Assembly (NCBI GenBank): GCA_016845345.1
Contig: JAERSV010000004.1
Span: 82,814 to 146,813, forward strand
Source of the DNA: Methanobacteriota archaeon
Lineage (GTDB): Archaea > Thermoplasmatota > Poseidoniia > Poseidoniales > Thalassarchaeaceae
Direction of reading: 5' to 3'
Length of the DNA stretch: 64,000 bases
Shown here: piece after piece, positions 37,443-46,897 of the stretch
How positions within the stretch are numbered: position 1 is the first letter of the stretch
Layout of the letters: each line of letters begins with the position of its first letter
Notes under the pieces: model-generated
Told to the model about the DNA's origin: nothing
Seen by the model: the letters and a program-made list of their open reading frames with translations, nothing else
Database searches by the model: none
Position numbers and translations under genes: made by a program

Positions 37443-37910
37443 TCACTTCTTCCTCTGAACACCGAGTGTCAATCCACTACGGTTGTTCGAACGTGTTCTC
37501 TGGCCTCTTACTCTGCCACCAATTGCGTGGCGCACACCACGGTAGCTCTTGACCGCACGATGCCTGTCGATGTCTTCCTTCTGGACCATCTTGACATCTT
37601 GTGAAAACAAGTGTAATTCGTCGCCTGAATGTAAATCTCTTTGGCGGTTTAGCATCCAAAGTGGAACTGCAGTTGGATAATTCTCAATCGCTTCCTTTAG
37701 TGAATCAATCTCTTCATCGGACAGAAGTCCACCCATTTTCTTTGCATCTATATCGGCTAAACCACACAATGCAATTGCAGTTCTCTGACCAACTCCATCA
37801 ATTGAAGTCAGGCCTAAGCCAATCGGTTTCATTCCATCAACATCAGCCATTGCGAGTCTCAGAATATATCTGAAATCGTCGCCTAACTGACTCTCGTCTA
37901 TTTTTGCCAT
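37443..37910 (-). CDS. rps13: Ribosomal protein S13 (uS13)
   Basis: FRYILRLAMADVDGMKPIGLGLTSIDGVGQRTAIALCGLADID; HRAVKSYRGVRHAIGGRVRGQRTRSNNRSG. Confidence 0.97.
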   Translation of the reverse strand: MAKIDESQLGDDFRYILRLAMADVDGMKPIGLGLTSIDGVGQRTAIALCGLADIDAKKMGGLLSDEEIDSLKEAIENYPTAVPLWMLNRQRDLHSGDELHLFSQDVKMVQKEDIDRHRAVKSYRGVRHAIGGRVRGQRTRSNNRSGLTLGVQRKK

Positions 37911-37976
37911 TATTCGGTTCCCCCGAGTACACCGGTTGCCCAGTGGCTACTACGTAGCGGCTCCGCGACTTACCCC

Positions 37977-37992
37977 CCCTATAAAAAAGGGA
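37977..37992 (-). promoter_or_regulatory. Candidate TATA box for the S13-S4-S11-Rpo3 operon (CCCTTTTTTATAGGGG on the minus strand)
   Basis: AT-rich TTTTTTATA element about 70 nt upstream of S13 ATG (37910) in an otherwise GC-rich leader. Confidence 0.5.
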
Positions 37993-38043
37993 CTATTTTC
38001 AAAGATGGGAAATATCAATGAAATGACTGATACAGGCTTAATT

Positions 38044-39327
38044 TTAAGGTTCTTTACAGATAAACCAAGCAAACCCACCATTAGTTTCGACATCAGCAAG
38101 AAAACCCGGTTTTCCTCTTGGATAATCCTTCAATCCGTGGTCTAATTTTCCCTGAAGTTTTGGTTGGGCAGATGGTTCCATTTTACATCTAAGAGTGAGT
38201 CTAGAAAGGTATGCAAAATTTGCTGATACAAGAATCGGGGAGATGTTCTCTAAAGTTGGTTCAACTTTCAAACGGCTCATGACTTGTCCTGTTGATGAGA
38301 CAAATGCACTGACTATTGATTTCTCCATTTGCAGTGGTTCACTGGAAAGTAACATCGGTCTGCGTCCAGAAATTCTAACCCAATGCCTCGTTGATTCTGC
38401 TGGTAATGCTTCGCGTAACCATTGGGCTTGTAATCCCGAGGCTAAAAGAGCAGAATCAACAATTGTTAACCATTCTCCGGTTTCAGGGAGAACGGAGGGT
38501 GACTTCTTTGCTTCTGTTGCTCTGCCTGCAAAACTGACTACAGAGCCGTCTGAAAGCAATCTTAGCATTCTAGCAGGTGTTGCCGGCTCTGCGGCCGCAC
38601 CGAACCAAATTGTCAGGCGGTCAATTCTCCCACGACCTGTTGAAACCCATTCCCAAGTAATTGGTGAGTCGGGCCAATGTGAAAGAAGAAGTTGTTCGAT
38701 TTCTTTTTGCTGAGAATCCAGTAACCTTGGAGAAAGGTCAATGATAATTGCTGGGCCTCTACTTCCTACAACAAAGTGCTCTGACCATTTATTTAGTAAA
38801 GTAGAGATTGGAGGTTGCATTTCATCAAGTGAGTGATTCTGTGTATCTAAAGGCCTAGCCGGGTCTACATGCATAACTGCAACGGCACGGTCTGTCAATC
38901 CAACTTCTGCCAAAGCAGCAGTTGCATCAGTTCCATCCCCAACTAATACGAAACTATCAGAAGTCCATTCGCTATTACCACCCTGAGCCACAATTTGACC
39001 ATTTGCGGCTGAAAGAACTGCAGAATCAGCGTCTAATTCGATTCCGATTCCTGCTCTCTCTAATTCTGAACAATAAGCAAAAAGTTGTGACCCAGAACCG
39101 CAAGCAGGGTCGAGAAGAATGCCTTTTCCAAGACGACAATCGGCCAACTGCTCGGCTCTAGTTAAACAAACTGACCAAGGAGTTGAAAGCCGTTTCATTC
39201 GATCTGTTTGGTATAGATGAGGTTCATTGGAATTTGATTTACCATCAATTTCCCCTTGTGGTGCAATCACTTCGGCAAACCCTAGAATATCGGGGGAAAT
39301 GGGTAAAACTGTATGAGTTGGCATCAC
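38044..39327 (-). CDS. Class I SAM-dependent methyltransferase with THUMP-like C-terminus
   Basis: GILLDPACGSGSQLFAY, HVDPARPLDTQNHSLDEMQPP, IIIDLSPRLL, EWVSTGRGRIDRLTIWFG. Start at ATG 39327 or TTG 39375. Confidence 0.75.
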   Translation of the reverse strand: MMPTHTVLPISPDILGFAEVIAPQGEIDGKSNSNEPHLYQTDRMKRLSTPWSVCLTRAEQLADCRLGKGILLDPACGSGSQLFAYCSELERAGIGIELDADSAVLSAANGQIVAQGGNSEWTSDSFVLVGDGTDATAALAEVGLTDRAVAVMHVDPARPLDTQNHSLDEMQPPISTLLNKWSEHFVVGSRGPAIIIDLSPRLLDSQQKEIEQLLLSHWPDSPITWEWVSTGRGRIDRLTIWFGAAAEPATPARMLRLLSDGSVVSFAGRATEAKKSPSVLPETGEWLTIVDSALLASGLQAQWLREALPAESTRHWVRISGRRPMLLSSEPLQMEKSIVSAFVSSTGQVMSRLKVEPTLENISPILVSANFAYLSRLTLRCKMEPSAQPKLQGKLDHGLKDYPRGKPGFLADVETNGGFAWFICKEP

Positions 39328-39371
39328 GCACCGAATTAAAGGACGGCTGTTGCTGTTATCCACTTTTCTAT

Positions 39372-40325
39372 TCAAATTAGTAGTTCATTGACACTCAATT
39401 CGAACACTAACCACTGATTATTTGCGGGTTCTCTATCAGGCCTATCTTTGTAAGCAAGTTCAGGTGGAAGAATGACTGTATGTGTCGTCCCATCACCAAT
39501 CACACAGCGAAGTACATCACAATCCAAGCCAATTACTCCCCAATGGAATCCTTTGATGTAACAAGCACTTGGAGCGCCTGCATCACAGGTTGGTTCCGAA
39601 CCAGCAGTAACTGGTAAATCACCTTCATCAAGTTGTTCTCCAGTATCTGAAATCCATACCTTGTAATGAACATTCATTCTATTACCGTAATCAGTATGTA
39701 GGGACCAATCATCACCTGCTAGCAATCTCACTTCTAATTGCACCCCTGCACCTTCAACAGTTGGATGTGAAATAGTAACCAAAAATACCTCTTCTTCAAC
39801 ATCAGAATCTAATTGTAAAACAAGTAATTCCGCTGAATCTCCTTCAATCGTAAGCAAGCCACTTGATGGTTCGCTCACTGAAACAGATTCACTATCAACT
39901 GTAACTTGCAAATCAAGAGTCGTATTACCCGCGTTATTAACAGCAACAACGGCAGTATCACCTACTCCTTGGTGACGCCATTCACAAGATACTTCGCCGG
40001 GTAACCAGAAGGGCTCATCTTGGGCAGAGAGATTTTCTGGCCAATCCCATGCATCATCTTTAGGATCACACGTGTCGAATAACAACATTGCTTCCCAAGC
40101 CCAGCGACCATCTTCTTGCAGTGATGTTTCGTCTACCGTAACAAAAGCCCCATCCATTTGTCCAAGGAAAGTGTAAGCACCCCACCCGACCCATATAATT
40201 GATATCAGAAGCATGGCAATTGTACCTATGGACGCCAAAATAGCAGCCCGCGGAATTGTCATCTCATTGAGTCCTAAAGGAACCGGCGGGTCCTCGGGCT
40301 CATCGCTTATCCACGGTCCAGACAC
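39372..40325 (-). CDS. Membrane-anchored protein with C-terminal FKBP-like (peptidyl-prolyl isomerase) domain
   Basis: One TM (ILASIGTIAMLLISIIWVGWGAY); C-term NRMNVHYKVWISDTGEQLDEGD...KGFHWGVIGL...GTTHTVILPPELAYKDRPDREPANNQWLVFELSV. ORF extends to 40379 with TTG. Confidence 0.68.
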   Translation of the reverse strand: MSGPWISDEPEDPPVPLGLNEMTIPRAAILASIGTIAMLLISIIWVGWGAYTFLGQMDGAFVTVDETSLQEDGRWAWEAMLLFDTCDPKDDAWDWPENLSAQDEPFWLPGEVSCEWRHQGVGDTAVVAVNNAGNTTLDLQVTVDSESVSVSEPSSGLLTIEGDSAELLVLQLDSDVEEEVFLVTISHPTVEGAGVQLEVRLLAGDDWSLHTDYGNRMNVHYKVWISDTGEQLDEGDLPVTAGSEPTCDAGAPSACYIKGFHWGVIGLDCDVLRCVIGDGTTHTVILPPELAYKDRPDREPANNQWLVFELSVNELLI

Positions 40326-40375
40326 AACACACCCTGTAAGCCACCTCAAATCAAGATATGGACGGATTGACTGAT

Positions 40376-43300
40376 TCAATCAATGGCCATTTGGCCCTCA
40401 TGTTTCTGTCCAAGCCAAGCGATTATACCTAATTCAAGCCCTAATGCAATACCCATCAATAATAGTGAATTTGTATTTATCACGCCTTGGGCTGCCAATG
40501 CTGCAGCCACTAAAGCGATTACCAAATCAGCGGCACCCCAGACACGAAGTGAACGGCGTAATTGTAGAATCCCAGTTACCCAAATAGTTAGAGAAAGGGT
40601 GAGTACAGAGATTACCAAAAATGCACTTATTCCTGTGAGTAATAGCACACCCAATGGTAGGAGGAGATGGGCATCCCAAGACCATGTTGAACTCCAACCC
40701 GGTTTTCGCATTGGAACACTTAACACCAAGCATACAAGAGAAATCAAGCCTAGAATAATCATCAAATGTGGGATGAATTCAACTAATCCGTCCAACCAAC
40801 TTGCTAGGGACCGAGCCGCAATAACAGTACTAAGTACGATGATGCCAACTGCTGCTGGTTGTTGCCATTGGAATGAACGGCGCAAACCCAGTACAATTGC
40901 GATGATTGCTACAGGGCCAAGAGAAAGCATTGCAACCGAAACTACCCAGCCACCTCTTCCTGCGGCGCCGTGGAAATCGGGTAGTTCATGTCGTCTTCGA
41001 ACCGCTTCTATCCAATCCCACCCTACAACACAAGCCAGCAACACGCCTTCAACTAATAACCATGGAACGGTGTAAGAGAGAGTGTCGCCTCCTTCCAACG
41101 GGGTGAATGGGTCTGTTAGCACTGGCATTGGCATAGTTCCTGCCATCATAGCACCAGCAATTCGAGATACGAGAAGAGTTGCCACATACCACTCAATTGC
41201 TGCAGGAATTCGATGGACCAAGTCCTTACGACCCGTTAGGGAAATGCCGATAATTAGCAATACAATGATTGCAAATACCCCAAAATCCAATTGATTGCCA
41301 AGAGATGCCCCAGGTGCTAATCTACCTGTAATTTGCATCAGAGTCAAACCTGCTATTGTTGCAGCAAATGGAGTTTCAATACCAAAAATATCTGGTAAAC
41401 TCAAATCATTACTGCTAGCGCGCCATCGCGATATGCCGATGAGGACGAGAGAAATTGCCCCACTCACAACTAATATTCCCGCCGAGGCAGAACCAAAATT
41501 CCACACAGTATATACTCCAAATAAGATAATACTAGCGATGAAAGCAAGAACAATCACTGGTTTATGGTGAATGTCACCATACAACATTTCTTCACGAGAT
41601 AAATCACCTCTCCTCTTAGACCGCTTGCGCATTCTTTCAGCCTGCATATACAACTCAGGAGCAACCGTTTTGATTGCACCTACTGATTTGGCTTGTGACA
41701 TGTGTTCAATGGATACGTCACCGCTAGCTGCCGCGGCCGCAGCCTCCTCAGAATCAAAATGATAAATTTTTGATGCTTCCTTAAGAGTTAATTCGGAGTT
41801 GCTAGATACTACCGATTCCTGTTTATCGCTTACCACTAATGGGGAAGAGGTTGAAGGTTCACCTGATGGAAGAGAAAGTTGCTCTGGTTGAAGTAGGGAT
41901 GGTAGTGACCCACTCGCCTCCAAAGAACGTTGAACTTCATCAATGCGTTCAATCCTACTCCTCCTGTCCTCCCTTGCCCCAACCGCCTTTAGTTCGGCTC
42001 GTAATTCGCCCTGTGCGGCTAACCAAATTGCCGAGCCAACAAACATTAGAGCGGAAAGTGAAAGATGGGTAAATGTCATTCCATCTGCTGCCATAGCCCA
42101 AACTGTTGCCATCAACATCAATGCAGAAGATGCTGCTGGTTTCAGCAATTTCTCCATTTTTCCAGCCCGTGGAAGGTATAGTGCAAGAGTCAGCAGTACA
42201 GAAATAAGAATTATCCAGCCTGTGCTTTCTATCGGCAGTAATTGCTCACCCTCCAACAAAGAAGTAGTTCTCTGATCAAGCGAGAATATCACAGTTTGAG
42301 CAGTTAAGAATCCCATCAATAGACTAAGAATGTCCTCGGTTTCGATATTTCTACTAAATAACACAAGAGAACCAAGACCACCTACCATCATCAGCATCCA
42401 AGCAGCATCAAGCCCGTTGCGCCATTGTAGCAACAAGGTTGTGATTCCAAACAACACCATCAAAGTGCGTGGGTTATCTTGATGCTCACCTCGGCATTCT
42501 GCAAAGATATTTATTGCCAAAACCACGGCTAAACCTAAAATCAACCCGTAGCCTGAAACATCGGTTCCACGGGATACAACAATCCAAATGATAAGTGAGA
42601 GGATAAATCCGATATTCCACAATTTCAACAAACCACTATCACGTAATCTCGCACCAACTTCTGAAAGTCCTACTAGACGGCTGGCTAGATTTACACCCGA
42701 TTCTCCAAGTGCTTTATTGACAGGATACTGTAATATCGTCACTACGACAAGATACGCAACCAAAAAATTGCCATCCCAACCGACTACACCTGCTGCCAAT
42801 TCCCAAGACTGATTTGCCGCGTTGAAAGTTTGTGCACCCATTGCCCAGAATGAAATGAACAAAACCCACAGCCATGGTGCAAGTATTGTTACACCTGCGA
42901 GAGAAGGTGATTTTCTCAAAAGGGCTAAGGCCGCTGTACCAAGATGAATCGCCCCCAGTGCGATGAACAAAACCAGTGCCCCGTCGCCACCTTGGGCAGA
43001 AGGGGTGGCTGGAATTAAAATCGTCATCAAGAGAATCAATACGAGGCTACCACCCCACAAAACATGGTCGCTTACCAGCGATTGATTCGATAGTAGTATG
43101 AATGCTGTAAGGATTGCCGCGCCAACCGCGAATATGTCGTACGCCCCGATTCCAAAAGGTGCTGTGAAAGGCACAGATAACTGAATGATTAGAATCAATA
43201 TCAAGGCAGGCAATGCAGTAGCGAGTGGAGTGAGTACTCGGCTCTTTGGAACCTTTCTGACAACCAAATACGAGCCACCAAAACAGGCAAGGAGCATCAT

Positions 43301-44398
43301 AATCAAGGCAAGGGCGTAGGAAGTTTCTGCGCGATTTGCTGAAATTGCCAGTAAAGCACCAATCATTCCTAAGCCAATCGAAACTGACCATAATCCAGGT
43401 CGGCCAAGCCCGACCAACTGTAATCCATCGGAAAACCAATTTTTCTCGGCTGAAAACCTTGCCGCTATCGCTGCATTTAGCGCATTGATGCCACCGAGTA
43501 GCAGGAATAGTAACAATAAGTCATCAAAGGGTACGATTTCTAATGCACCAACTTTCCAATTATTACTGAATGCATGCATTCCTATCCACAGATTGGATGC
43601 AGCAATTCCAAGCGATGCAAGATTGCCACTTTTACGATGCCATGCCAAACCATGTAGCAAAAGAGTTGCAACGATAATTCCAGCGGCTACACCAATCTGC
43701 CCAAACACCGCTCCCGCACCAGAGCCTATTGCAAGCAATACTAATGTTGCTTGAGCAGCGATTGCATCTTCATCATGGTGATAAGAAATCCAGACATTCA
43801 AGCCCACAAGAGCGAGTAGTACTCCACCTAACATGGTCGAGTCAAGTGGGAAAACACCCCACAATTCCCAGTGGCCTAGGTCAATGGCCAAGCCATACAA
43901 GAGTTTCATGGTGATTATCACCCAAGTAATGCCGAGCATCCTCATCGCTGGGTCAGGGATCCATCTCTCACCTAAGACAAAACCAAGAGTTGCTAAACCG
44001 AGTAAACCAATTAGACCTATAATTGGGTCAAGAGTTGTTCCTACTAACCAACCTACTATGGAATAAACCAGAATCATCCCTACCATGATTCCCCAATGAA
44101 GGCGTTTTTCTCCTGTTGTTGCAAGCCCAGTTATACTATCCATCTCTGGTGGTAGATGAACGGTTCCATCTCGTTGTACATCACCCGGTTGAGGCCCATC
44201 TGCAAATGGGTCGAAAACGTCGCCCATCGCCTCGTCTACAACTGCTTGTTCTGCTTGTTCTGTTTGGGGTGGGGGAAGTTGTTTGGTTTCCTCTACAATC
44301 TCCTCGTTAAGGAAGTTGGATAAATCAAGCCCACCACCCATGTCAAAGGCTCGTCTTCGGATGACTGAGTCATCCTCATCAGCCGATTCGTCCCCCAT
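40376..44398 (-). CDS. Giant polytopic membrane protein of unknown function (1340 aa, many TM segments)
   Basis: Long uninterrupted ORF with numerous hydrophobic segments; charged cytosolic loop near RMRKRSKRRGDLSREEMLYGDIHHKP. Confidence 0.85.
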   Translation of the reverse strand: MGDESADEDDSVIRRRAFDMGGGLDLSNFLNEEIVEETKQLPPPQTEQAEQAVVDEAMGDVFDPFADGPQPGDVQRDGTVHLPPEMDSITGLATTGEKRLHWGIMVGMILVYSIVGWLVGTTLDPIIGLIGLLGLATLGFVLGERWIPDPAMRMLGITWVIITMKLLYGLAIDLGHWELWGVFPLDSTMLGGVLLALVGLNVWISYHHDEDAIAAQATLVLLAIGSGAGAVFGQIGVAAGIIVATLLLHGLAWHRKSGNLASLGIAASNLWIGMHAFSNNWKVGALEIVPFDDLLLLFLLLGGINALNAAIAARFSAEKNWFSDGLQLVGLGRPGLWSVSIGLGMIGALLAISANRAETSYALALIMMLLACFGGSYLVVRKVPKSRVLTPLATALPALILILIIQLSVPFTAPFGIGAYDIFAVGAAILTAFILLSNQSLVSDHVLWGGSLVLILLMTILIPATPSAQGGDGALVLFIALGAIHLGTAALALLRKSPSLAGVTILAPWLWVLFISFWAMGAQTFNAANQSWELAAGVVGWDGNFLVAYLVVVTILQYPVNKALGESGVNLASRLVGLSEVGARLRDSGLLKLWNIGFILSLIIWIVVSRGTDVSGYGLILGLAVVLAINIFAECRGEHQDNPRTLMVLFGITTLLLQWRNGLDAAWMLMMVGGLGSLVLFSRNIETEDILSLLMGFLTAQTVIFSLDQRTTSLLEGEQLLPIESTGWIILISVLLTLALYLPRAGKMEKLLKPAASSALMLMATVWAMAADGMTFTHLSLSALMFVGSAIWLAAQGELRAELKAVGAREDRRSRIERIDEVQRSLEASGSLPSLLQPEQLSLPSGEPSTSSPLVVSDKQESVVSSNSELTLKEASKIYHFDSEEAAAAAASGDVSIEHMSQAKSVGAIKTVAPELYMQAERMRKRSKRRGDLSREEMLYGDIHHKPVIVLAFIASIILFGVYTVWNFGSASAGILVVSGAISLVLIGISRWRASSNDLSLPDIFGIETPFAATIAGLTLMQITGRLAPGASLGNQLDFGVFAIIVLLIIGISLTGRKDLVHRIPAAIEWYVATLLVSRIAGAMMAGTMPMPVLTDPFTPLEGGDTLSYTVPWLLVEGVLLACVVGWDWIEAVRRRHELPDFHGAAGRGGWVVSVAMLSLGPVAIIAIVLGLRRSFQWQQPAAVGIIVLSTVIAARSLASWLDGLVEFIPHLMIILGLISLVCLVLSVPMRKPGWSSTWSWDAHLLLPLGVLLLTGISAFLVISVLTLSLTIWVTGILQLRRSLRVWGAADLVIALVAAALAAQGVINTNSLLLMGIALGLELGIIAWLGQKHEGQMAID

Positions 44399-44414
44399 CT
44401 AAATGTCTCAGAGC

Positions 44415-44435
44415 CGACCTTATCCATCAAGGTCG
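44415..44435. promoter_or_regulatory. Inverted repeat CGACCTT-n7-AAGGTCG in the divergent membrane protein/PEPCK intergenic region
   Basis: cgaccttatccatcaaggtcg, perfect 7-bp arms. Confidence 0.4.
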
Positions 44436-44521
44436 CCCTTGGATGTAATGCTGAAATTATGATTTTTTAGTCATATATTCGTTCCGTAGCATTCTAAGAG
44501 GTCCCGCGACCCGCCCCCGCT

Positions 44522-46144
44522 ATGACGACCCTCATCCGAGAGGATGGCGCCCCCCCGGGGCCTGTCGACTTAGGTGCACACGGACTGACACCGAGCGGCA
44601 AAATTCACTGGAATAACGAAGGCACAGACTTGATTGAACAAGCAGTGAAAAGAGAGGAGGGTTTTCTCAGTGCACACGGTGTCTTAATCACAGAAACTGG
44701 TGAGCGCACTGGTCGTTCTCCAAATGACAAATTTATTGTCAGAGAAGAATTAGTTGAAGATAATGTATGGTGGGGAGATGTAAATGTCCCTACTACCCGG
44801 TATGTCTTTGACAATCTACGTGAGAAAGTTCGTGAATATCTGAACTCAACGCCAGAATTATTTGTTCAAGATCTCTATGCCGGAGCCGATGAAAATCAGC
44901 GGCTACCAATCCGCGTTATTACAGAAAATGCTTGGCACGCTGCGTTTTCCCGTAATATGTTTCTAAGACCTAGTCAAGAACAATTAAAGTCACATTTTCC
45001 TGAATTCACGATTTTACATGCACCTAACTTTTTGGCTGATGGAGAAATTGATGGCATTAATTCGGGAGTTTTTGTAATCGTTTGCTTTTCAGAAAAGCAA
45101 GTTATCATCGGTGGCACCAAGTATGCAGGAGAAATTAAAAAATCGATTTTCTCAGTGATGAACTACATTCTTCCAACTCAGGGACAATTGCCTATGCATT
45201 GCTCTGCCAATGTTGGAAAAGAAGGTGACTGTGCAGTATTTTTCGGACTCTCTGGTACTGGTAAAACCACACTATCTGCCGACCCAAATAGACCCTTGAT
45301 AGGTGATGATGAGCACGGCTGGAATGATGATGGTGTATTCAACTTTGAAGGCGGATGTTATGCCAAAATGATTGACTTATCTGAACAAGATGAGCCAGAA
45401 ATCTTTGCTACTACAAGAATGCCGGGCACAATTCTTGAGAATGTAATCTTAGATGGAAACGGGGTACCAGATTTCACTGACACCTCTTTGACCCAAAATA
45501 CCCGTGGGTCATATCCTCTTGAAGCGATTGATAATCGAGTTATTGAGAGCCGCGGAGGACAGCCAAAAAATGTGGTCTTTCTAACCTGTGATGCTTTCGG
45601 GGTTCTTCCTCCTATTTCACGGCTAACACCCGACCAAGCCGCTTACCATTTCATTTCGGGTTATACCGCTAAGGTGGCTGGAACAGAAGTTGGAGTTGTA
45701 GAACCTCAGGCCACTTTCTCGGCTTGTTTTGGGGCACCTTTCATGCCCATGCACCCTAGTGTTTATGCTAACCTATTATCTAAGAAAGTTGCAGAGAACA
45801 ACGCTTCATGCTGGTTAATCAATACGGGTTGGGTTGCTGGTGGATATGGAAATAGTAAGCGCATCAAAATCAGATGGACTAGAGCACTTCTCAATGCGGC
45901 ATTGGATGGCTCACTCAACGATACTGAATTTGTAATTGACCCGCGTTTTGGTTTTGAAATCCCTTCTTCTTGTGAAGGTGTACCCAGTGAAATTCTCAAT
46001 CCTAAAACAACTTGGGAAGATGTTGGTGAATTTGAAGCCGTGGCGGATAAGTTGGCTTTAATGTTCCAAGACAACTTCAAACAGTTCGCATCGGGTTGCA
46101 GTGATACGGTTTTAGATTCCGCACCTAGAGTTTTAACCGAGTGA
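44522..46144 (+). CDS. pckA: ATP-dependent phosphoenolpyruvate carboxykinase
   Basis: ERTGRSPNDKFIV, PMHCSANVG, FFGLSGTGKTTLSADPNRPLIGDDEHGW, FNFEGGCYAKMIDLS, INTGWVAGGYG. Confidence 0.96.
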   Translation: MTTLIREDGAPPGPVDLGAHGLTPSGKIHWNNEGTDLIEQAVKREEGFLSAHGVLITETGERTGRSPNDKFIVREELVEDNVWWGDVNVPTTRYVFDNLREKVREYLNSTPELFVQDLYAGADENQRLPIRVITENAWHAAFSRNMFLRPSQEQLKSHFPEFTILHAPNFLADGEIDGINSGVFVIVCFSEKQVIIGGTKYAGEIKKSIFSVMNYILPTQGQLPMHCSANVGKEGDCAVFFGLSGTGKTTLSADPNRPLIGDDEHGWNDDGVFNFEGGCYAKMIDLSEQDEPEIFATTRMPGTILENVILDGNGVPDFTDTSLTQNTRGSYPLEAIDNRVIESRGGQPKNVVFLTCDAFGVLPPISRLTPDQAAYHFISGYTAKVAGTEVGVVEPQATFSACFGAPFMPMHPSVYANLLSKKVAENNASCWLINTGWVAGGYGNSKRIKIRWTRALLNAALDGSLNDTEFVIDPRFGFEIPSSCEGVPSEILNPKTTWEDVGEFEAVADKLALMFQDNFKQFASGCSDTVLDSAPRVLTE

Positions 46145-46177
46145 AAGCATCAAGCCTGTTGAGGGCCTCGGCCTAAC

Positions 46178-46891
46178 ATGGCAGTACCTCTAGCCAGCCT
46201 CACCACGCCAAATTTATGGCCAAGCATGGTGAATCGAAACGAGTATTCGGGATATATTCCTAAACTACCCGAACAAGATGAACCGGTATGGTTGATTCTG
46301 AAACCCGCTCACGAGGATTCATTGTACAATCAACTAGAATATTTACTTGAACAGTATGGCCATGTAATTCCAGATTTACCTGACTCGGTTTCTATTGATG
46401 ATGCCAAAGGTCCTGTATGCATCGATGATAGGGCTAGCATTGGGGAGTGTGTCAGAATAGAAGGACCGTGCTATATTGGACCAAATGCCGAGGTTAGGCA
46501 CGGCGCCTATATTCGCCCATACACATGGTTGTGCTGTGATTCCGTGGTAGGCCATGCATCAGAAGTCAAACATTCACTGCTTTTACCGGGTGCAAAGGCA
46601 CCTCACTTCAATTATGTCGGGGACTCAATATTAGGGAAAGATGTGAATCTTGGTGCCGGTTGTAAATTGTCTAATTTGCGAAATGATGGGCGCTCAGTTC
46701 TCGTACGGGGGCTTGAAGGAGGAAGTGTTGATAGCGGATTACGAAAATTTGGCGCGATTCTTGGAGATGGTGTTGCAATTGGTTGTAATGCAGTTACTAA
46801 TCCAGGAGTGATTGTTGGACCAAATTCAAATATTTGGCCAAATGTCAATGTCAGTGGAGTATTTGGTGCTGATTCAACTATTGAGGAGTGA
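46178..46891 (+). CDS. Left-handed beta-helix nucleotidyl/acetyltransferase-like protein (GlmU C-domain-like)
   Basis: Hexapeptide-like IGECVRIEGPCYIGPNAEVRHGAYIRPYTWLCCDSVVGHASEVKHSLLLPGAKAPHFNYVGDSILGKDVNLGAGCKLSN. Confidence 0.83.
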   Translation: MAVPLASLTTPNLWPSMVNRNEYSGYIPKLPEQDEPVWLILKPAHEDSLYNQLEYLLEQYGHVIPDLPDSVSIDDAKGPVCIDDRASIGECVRIEGPCYIGPNAEVRHGAYIRPYTWLCCDSVVGHASEVKHSLLLPGAKAPHFNYVGDSILGKDVNLGAGCKLSNLRNDGRSVLVRGLEGGSVDSGLRKFGAILGDGVAIGCNAVTNPGVIVGPNSNIWPNVNVSGVFGADSTIEE

Positions 46892-46897
46892 GCCAAA

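Noticed and set aside
40383-44310. Many plus-strand ORFs (e.g. 230 aa at 40383) opposite the giant membrane protein
   Set aside because: Antisense shadows of a long hydrophobic-codon gene; no family resemblance.
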